Assembly: GCA_031296165.1 (NCBI GenBank) | Contig: JARLGF010000023.1 | Span: 1-35,753 of the forward strand | Source of the DNA: Occallatibacter sp. | Lineage (GTDB): Bacteria; Acidobacteriota; Terriglobia; Terriglobales; Acidobacteriaceae | DNA length: 35,753 nucleotides | Direction of reading: 5' to 3' | Shown: positions 32,118 through 35,753 of the stretch, in pieces | Layout of the letters: each line of letters opens with the position of its first letter | How positions within the stretch are numbered: the stretch's first letter is position 1 | Position numbers and translations under genes: made by a program | The notes under the pieces: generated by a model | Databases searched by the model: none | Told to the model about the DNA's origin: nothing | Seen by the model: the letters and a program-made list of their open reading frames with translations, nothing else

Positions 32118-32731
32118 GCCACAGGGATCCCAACTGGTCGGGGTTCGATCCCTTGTTGCCTTCCAGTGCGCCTGCTTCCCTGGCAGGCTACGGCGCTGCG
32201 GTCTTGCAGCGCGCGGCTGTGCATCGAAGCACGAAGTCTCTTACTCCCAGGCCTGAAAGCCAATCCACACTTAAGAATTCCGCAAACCTGCCAGAGTTGA
32301 AATCCCCCTCGCAGCCCGCGCCATCGCGCATCGCAATCGGCCCGGTAATGCCCTCTCGCGATGCACGGAAGAAGATGCGCAACCCGCCCGCAAAAGGCTG
32401 GGCCCTCTGGTGGCCGGTAGCCGTGGGCGTTGCGCTGGGCTGCCTGGCCCCTCTGCTTCGTTCCCTGCTGACTCCCTACGACCCATGGGGCATGAGAGCT
32501 GTGTTTCCTTTTGTCCAATTCCTCGGACTCCATGAGATCGGCATGAGCGATGAACTGACGCGAACATTGCCGCAACTGATGCTCTACCTCCAGTTCCTGC
32601 TCGAGGGACTTCTCACGAAATCCACCCTGAGTCGCGGCGTCAAAGTGTCCGTTGCGTTGCAGCAACTGGTCTTTCTTCACTTCGTCAGCGCACTGGTGCT
32701 GTGGGTGGTGGCGCTGGGTACAACTCGGTAG
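32096..32731 (+). CDS. Hypothetical membrane protein, paralogue 2
   Basis: A 211-residue protein homologous to the preceding gene over its C-terminal 110 residues: WPVAVGVALGCLAPLL, YDPWGMRAVFPFVQFLGL, RTLPQLMLYLQFLLEGLL and FLHFVSALVLWVVALG. The N-terminal 95 residues are Ser/Pro-rich, low-complexity and unlike the first protein. The ATG at 32096 lies inside the upstream gene with GGAG five bases ahead, so translation is probably coupled. The pair looks like a tandem duplication with divergent cytoplasmic parts. No known domain is recognised; a heteromeric membrane complex is one possibility. Confidence 0.72.
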   Translation: MANHISISHRDPNWSGFDPLLPSSAPASLAGYGAAVLQRAAVHRSTKSLTPRPESQSTLKNSANLPELKSPSQPAPSRIAIGPVMPSRDARKKMRNPPAKGWALWWPVAVGVALGCLAPLLRSLLTPYDPWGMRAVFPFVQFLGLHEIGMSDELTRTLPQLMLYLQFLLEGLLTKSTLSRGVKVSVALQQLVFLHFVSALVLWVVALGTTR

Positions 32732-32813
32732 ACAAAGCTTTCCCCTGATCGCTCCCGGTGACCCGAATCACATGAACCTCATAAGAAATTGGTGTAGACC
32801 GAAGCCATGCTCT

Positions 32814-32846
32814 CAAGTGGCTTTTTCCTGAAGAAAAAGCCACTTG
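32814..32846. repeat. Perfect 14-bp inverted repeat in the leader of the enoyl-CoA hydratase
   Basis: CAAGTGGCTTTTTC (32814-32827) pairs perfectly with GAAAAAGCCACTTG (32833-32846) around CTGAA. No T tract follows on either side, so it is not a classical terminator. It lies 100 bp before the hydratase ATG and after the membrane-protein pair. It may stabilise or regulate the transcript. Confidence 0.7.
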
Positions 32847-32945
32847 CTACGATTCCAAAAAGGCTATGTGTATTCCGGAAATGCTTTAACATTAGCTTCT
32901 GCACTGATGAATTGCATTCGCGGCCGATCGCTGAAGGAGATCTCC

Positions 32946-33743
32946 ATGACAAGCTTCAATCACATCGTCACAGAATCGGCGAACCGGGTTGCAACCATCA
33001 CGCTCAACCGTCCGGACAAACGCAACGCGCTGAGCCCGGCGCTGATTGAAGAGTTGACCCTTGCCCTGCACGAGGCAGAGACCTGCGACTGCGGAGTCGT
33101 GATCTTGACGGGCGCCGGATCGGCCTTCTGCTCCGGCCTGGACATGGAACAACTGGAGACGTTGAAGTCGCGCACGACCGAGGAGCACCGCCACGACTCG
33201 GAGAGCCTGGCGCATGTCTTGCGCACCCTCTATGACTTTCCCAAGCCGGTGATTGCGGCCGTCAACGGCCCAGCCGTTGCGGGCGGCATGGCGCTGGCCA
33301 CCATCCCCGATTTCACGCTGGCAGTCCCGGAAGCCAAGTTTGGCTATAACGAGGTGCGTGTGGGCTTTGTTCCGGCCCTTGCGGCTTCGTTCCTCCTGCG
33401 GCAGGTGGGAGAAAAACGCACCCGCGAACTGCTGCTCACCGGCAGGCTGATGAAGGCGCATGAAGCTCTGCAACTGGGCCTGGTGACGCAAATCGTGGCG
33501 GCAGAGGAGCTGCAACAATCCGCCAGGGCCCTGGCCCAGACGCTGCTGATGAACAGCCCTCTGGCCATGCAGGCAATCAAGCGGCTGATTGCCAAGCACG
33601 CCAGGCAGCGGCTGGACGCCGAGATCGAAGACGCGATCGCAGTCAACGCCTTGCAACGCTCCACCGAGGACTTCAAGGAAGGCGTACAGGCACTGCAACA
33701 GCGCCGCCGTGCCAACTGGCCAAGCCTCCATCCCGTCAACTAA
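32946..33743 (+). CDS. Enoyl-CoA hydratase/isomerase family protein
   Basis: A crotonase-fold protein of 265 residues that would hydrate or isomerise enoyl-CoA. Signature parts are TLNRPDKRNALSPALI, the oxyanion-hole segment GSAFCSGLDMEQL, KPVIAAVNGPAVAGGMALA and KFGYNEVRVGFVPA, which carries a Glu at one of the catalytic positions. LTGRLMKAHEALQLGLV is the usual C-terminal element. The ATG at 32946 has GGAGA six bases upstream; the in-frame extension to 32844 begins inside the hairpin and is rejected. The gene stands alone, so the pathway (beta-oxidation or other) is not evident. Confidence 0.92.
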   Translation: MTSFNHIVTESANRVATITLNRPDKRNALSPALIEELTLALHEAETCDCGVVILTGAGSAFCSGLDMEQLETLKSRTTEEHRHDSESLAHVLRTLYDFPKPVIAAVNGPAVAGGMALATIPDFTLAVPEAKFGYNEVRVGFVPALAASFLLRQVGEKRTRELLLTGRLMKAHEALQLGLVTQIVAAEELQQSARALAQTLLMNSPLAMQAIKRLIAKHARQRLDAEIEDAIAVNALQRSTEDFKEGVQALQQRRRANWPSLHPVN

Positions 33744-33788
33744 ACCTGACGGGGGCCCACCCCTGACCAGCCCATACTCTGAAAGTAC

Positions 33789-33833
33789 CCCATCCATTTC
33801 ACAGTTCCATCGTGAAATGGATGGGAAACCACG
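33789..33833. repeat. Palindromic repeat, copy A, with ARACCACG tail
   Basis: CCCATCCATTTCAC (33789-33802) pairs perfectly with GTGAAATGGATGGG (33812-33825) around nine bases, followed by AAACCACG (33826-33833). An almost identical hairpin and tail occurs at 35647-35689. Confidence 0.85.
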
Positions 33834-33903
33834 CCCCCCTCGCGGCAGGTGCCCCAGGTATCGGGAGAAGTGAGCAAAACCACTGAAGCTGGGTGCCCCC
33901 GGT

Positions 33904-33910
33904 GCCTCGC
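33904..33910. repeat. Target-site duplication, left copy
   Basis: GCCTCGC abuts the left TGT terminus of the IS481-type element and recurs directly after its right terminus at 35398-35404. Confidence 0.8.
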
Positions 33911-33963
33911 TGTCAAGTGCCGGGACATCCTTTACATTTTGTCTCCAGACATCCTTTACACTT
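33911..33963 (+). repeat. Left terminal inverted repeat of the IS481-type element
   Basis: It begins TGTCAAGTGCCGG and holds GACATCCTTTACA at 33924-33936 and 33948-33960. Over 33924-33963 it differs from the right end at four positions. Confidence 0.85.
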
Positions 33964-34152
33964 GCTGCCATCCGGTAAAGCGGAGGCGGGCTCTGCTGGA
34001 GAGCAACCTGACCGAGGAATAGCCGGCTGCGACTCATCGAAACGGTGAGGGAGCGGAGATGTATCCCAGGCGGGTTCTGTCTCCGCTTTGCTTTTTTACG
34101 CTCACCGGACGATAGATCGCCGATGCCTTGAAAACTCGTTTTTTGGTTTTTC

Positions 34153-35307
34153 TTATGGGCACGGAGGCGAGGCGGCCACATAGTGGCCGATGATCGCTGA
34201 ACTCCTGGTCGCCGGGTCGATCTCGCGGATCAGAGTGTTGCAGTAATAAACCAGGAAGCGTTGCTCGACGGCGAGTATGCGCACTCGTTCGCCGATCAGG
34301 GCCTTGGAGATACGGTAGGGTTGCTCGCGGATGTCGATGGTGCCGTGGTTGTCGACCTTCAGGGTCCAGGCATCCTCCGGGTACTGCCAGGCGGGCGGGT
34401 TGGGGTTGTAAGGGCACGGGCTGGGTTGCCAGCGACTGGCTGGGGTCTGCATCCCGAGCGCCTCGTGCGGGCGGATGTGGTTGTGCTCGCGGCGGAACTC
34501 ATCGAGCCACTGCTGGTGGTCGTCAGCGGGCACGCCGCGGCAGTCGAGCGCCCGTTCCATGCTGCCGTGGAACCGCTCCACCTTGCCTTGCGTCTGTGGA
34601 TGCCGTATGCCGGAAAAATAGAGGCGTATGCCCTGGCGCATCAGCCACAGGCTCAGTTGCGTCGAGCCGCCGAAGGACTGATGGTTCCACCACGGCACGC
34701 CGTGATCCATCAGCATGGCCTGGGGCAGGCCGCAGTCTTCAAAGGCCTGAATCAAGTGCTGTTGCACCAGCCTACCTTCGGGGCTCGCGGTGGCTCGAAG
34801 TGCCACCACGTAGCGGCTGTGATCGTCGAGCACCGACAAGGCCGTCGAGGACTTGGGCCAGTTCTTGGGTCCCTTGAAGTCCATCTGCCATAGTTCGTTG
34901 GGATGATCGCGCTCGAAGCGCTGCATGGCTGGCTTGTGGCGGTCCTGGTCGCGCACCAAACCGTGGCGCAAAAGCACACGATGAACGGTCGACGACGGAA
35001 GCCCGATGCCCTCGCGTGCCAACAGCACGGCCAGCTTGCGTGCGCCCCAGTCCGGATACTTCTTGCGCAGGGCCACGACCTGCGTCTCCAACTCCGCGCC
35101 GGTCCTGGTCGGCGACTCATGCGGCCGACGGCTGCGCTCCTCAATGGCCGCAACCCCGCCCTCCCGATAGCGCGCCAGCCAGCAATACCCTGTTGGTCGC
35201 GAGATGCCAAACTCCGCACATAACCGGCTCAGCGGCTCGCTGCCCCGCAATGCCCGCACGACAAACTCAACTCGCTGTTCCTGGACCTGCATATTTTTCC
35301 ACGGCAT
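34153..35307 (-). CDS. IS481-family DDE transposase
   Basis: A 384-residue transposase that appears intact. The N-terminus holds two helix-turn-helix regions (EPLSRLCAEFGISRPTGYCW and a second near 85-115, YPDWGARKLAVLL). The rve-type integrase core has the acidic triad in LWQMDFKGP (Asp143), LMDHGVPW (Asp201) and GKVERFHGSMERAL (Glu244). HNHIRPHEALGMQTPASRW is the usual C-terminal family segment. GGAGG lies ten bases before the ATG. The gene is inside the 1,487-bp element and its end is 242 bp from the left terminus. Confidence 0.93.
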   Translation of the reverse strand: MPWKNMQVQEQRVEFVVRALRGSEPLSRLCAEFGISRPTGYCWLARYREGGVAAIEERSRRPHESPTRTGAELETQVVALRKKYPDWGARKLAVLLAREGIGLPSSTVHRVLLRHGLVRDQDRHKPAMQRFERDHPNELWQMDFKGPKNWPKSSTALSVLDDHSRYVVALRATASPEGRLVQQHLIQAFEDCGLPQAMLMDHGVPWWNHQSFGGSTQLSLWLMRQGIRLYFSGIRHPQTQGKVERFHGSMERALDCRGVPADDHQQWLDEFRREHNHIRPHEALGMQTPASRWQPSPCPYNPNPPAWQYPEDAWTLKVDNHGTIDIREQPYRISKALIGERVRILAVEQRFLVYYCNTLIREIDPATRSSAIIGHYVAASPPCP

Positions 35308-35344
35308 CGTCCCCGCACCTCCACCCTCGATCGAACTCGTGCCG

Positions 35345-35397
35345 AAGTGTAAAGGATGTCCAGAGACAATGTGTAAAGGATGTCATGGAACTGAACA
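35345..35397 (-). repeat. Right terminal inverted repeat of the IS481-type element
   Basis: Read on the minus strand it begins TGTTCAGTTCCAT and holds GACATCCTTTACA twice (plus-strand 35372-35384 and 35348-35360). Confidence 0.85.
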
Positions 35398-35404
35398 GCC
35401 TCGC
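35398..35404. repeat. Target-site duplication, right copy
   Basis: GCCTCGC repeats 33904-33910. Removing one copy and the element restores a hairpin: GGTGCCT (33901-33907) pairs with AGGCACC (35409-35415), extended by CCC/GGG. Confidence 0.8.
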
Positions 35405-35646
35405 TGTTAGGCACCTGGGAGACCACGAACCTCCCCCCCCCCCGCGCGATTCGTTCTGTTCTCTGCCTTTGCAGGTAATTACCCTCCCCTGGCGCACTGT
35501 CAATCCAGCCTGTTTTTGTGGGCAAAACACGCCAAAAACAGCCAATCCATCCGAAATGACGCGCTGGCGAGCAGGTTTCACTGCCTCTGGAGAGCCGCAT
35601 TTCGCCGACCCGTTGCCCATTCAGGCCCCGCCCACACTCTGCGGTG

Positions 35647-35694
35647 CCCATCCATTTCGCGTTTTTTGCGAAATGGATGGGAAACCACGAACCC
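35647..35694. repeat. Palindromic repeat, copy C, with ARACCACGAACC tail
   Basis: CCCATCCATTTCGC (35647-35660) pairs perfectly with GCGAAATGGATGGG (35668-35681) around GTTTTTT, followed by AAACCACGAACCC. It differs from copy A by a single base in each arm, and the two changes preserve pairing. Confidence 0.88.
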
Positions 35695-35696
35695 CA

Positions 35697-35728
35697 ACTG
35701 ACCACTGTTCACTGATCACTGACCACTG
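35697..35728 (+). repeat. Heptamer array of the ACCACTG family
   Basis: ACTG followed by ACCACTG, TTCACTG, ATCACTG and ACCACTG, in the same orientation as the right arm of the four-helix-bundle unit. No partner array or four-helix-bundle gene is visible before the window ends 25 bases later. Confidence 0.85.
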
Positions 35729-35753
35729 CCGTACGAAACACCACGAACCAAAA

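Larger units (their letters stand above)
33911..35397 (-). mobile_element. Complete IS481-type insertion sequence (1,487 bp)
   Basis: The element runs from a TGT at 33911 to an ACA at 35397, the termini usual for IS481/IS3-type elements, and is flanked by the 7-bp duplication GCCTCGC. Its imperfect inverted repeats (33911-33963 and 35345-35397) each contain two copies of GACATCCTTTACA 24 bp apart. A single intact transposase gene fills the interior. The clean duplication and intact gene point to a fairly recent insertion. Confidence 0.85.
35405..35753. other. Gene-free, repeat-rich right end
   Basis: No credible gene lies here. It holds the right arm and tail of the interrupted hairpin (AGGCACC...GGGAGACCACGAACC, ending 35432), a run of 11 C (35433-35443), hairpin copy C, a heptamer array and, at the very end, another CCACGAACC. 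The window stops inside this region. Confidence 0.7.

Noticed and set aside
35433..35443. Run of 11 C as a phase-variable tract
   Set aside because: It lies in a gene-free region after a hairpin tail and is not in or just upstream of any supported gene.

Overview
The window looks like chromosomal DNA of a GC-rich bacterium, most likely an Acidobacteriota (Terriglobia) member. This is inferred from the gene set: bacillithiol-type bshA, a Tat/Sec-exported AmmeMemoRadiSam locus, an exported GH3 enzyme with a PA14 insert, a zinc-ribbon XRE regulator and a uppS-cdsA-dxr-rseP cluster. No rRNA is present to settle it.

Layout. 1-840: end of a truncated IS5-type element, a two-gene operon of small proteins (one a probable zinc ribbon), and tRNA-Val(TAC). 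933-3029: a YdjC-type deacetylase and bshA. 3030-4060: a long intergenic region, a structured leader, a histone-H1-like basic protein and a strong terminator. 4053-5817 (minus): Gfo/Idh/MocA oxidoreductase, flavin reductase and a small helical protein. 6134-9932 (plus): DUF362 protein (Tat), AmmeMemoRadiSam radical SAM protein (Tat) and a Sec-exported Memo-AMMECR1 fusion. 9937-17279 (minus): spermidine-synthase-like membrane protein, iron-sulfur flavoprotein, exported amidohydrolase and GH3 glycosidase. 17487-24378: argS (minus), divergent from metG-tatD-yajQ-polyprenyl synthase (plus). 24383-29637 (minus): uppS, cdsA, dxr, rseP and a thioesterase, with a four-helix-bundle gene bounded by inverted heptamer repeats wedged between rseP and the thioesterase. 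30082-33743: zinc-ribbon XRE regulator with a palindromic operator candidate, HD hydrolase, two tandem paralogous membrane proteins and an enoyl-CoA hydratase. 33744-35753: repeat-rich DNA with palindromic hairpins, a complete IS481-type insertion sequence and a second heptamer array.

How they work together. Dxr, UppS, CdsA and the polyprenyl synthase serve isoprenoid, lipid-carrier and phospholipid synthesis, and RseP serves envelope stress proteolysis. ArgS, MetG, TatD and YajQ are housekeeping. The AmmeMemoRadiSam genes form one compact operon whose three products all carry export signals, which is the most intriguing protein-level observation. The most intriguing DNA-level observation is the four-helix-bundle unit at 24824-25243: it resembles a free-standing 23S rRNA intervening sequence, with complementary flanks that could pair around the gene. 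The right end holds a family of hairpins sharing a tail, one of which was split by the IS481 element with a 7-bp target duplication.
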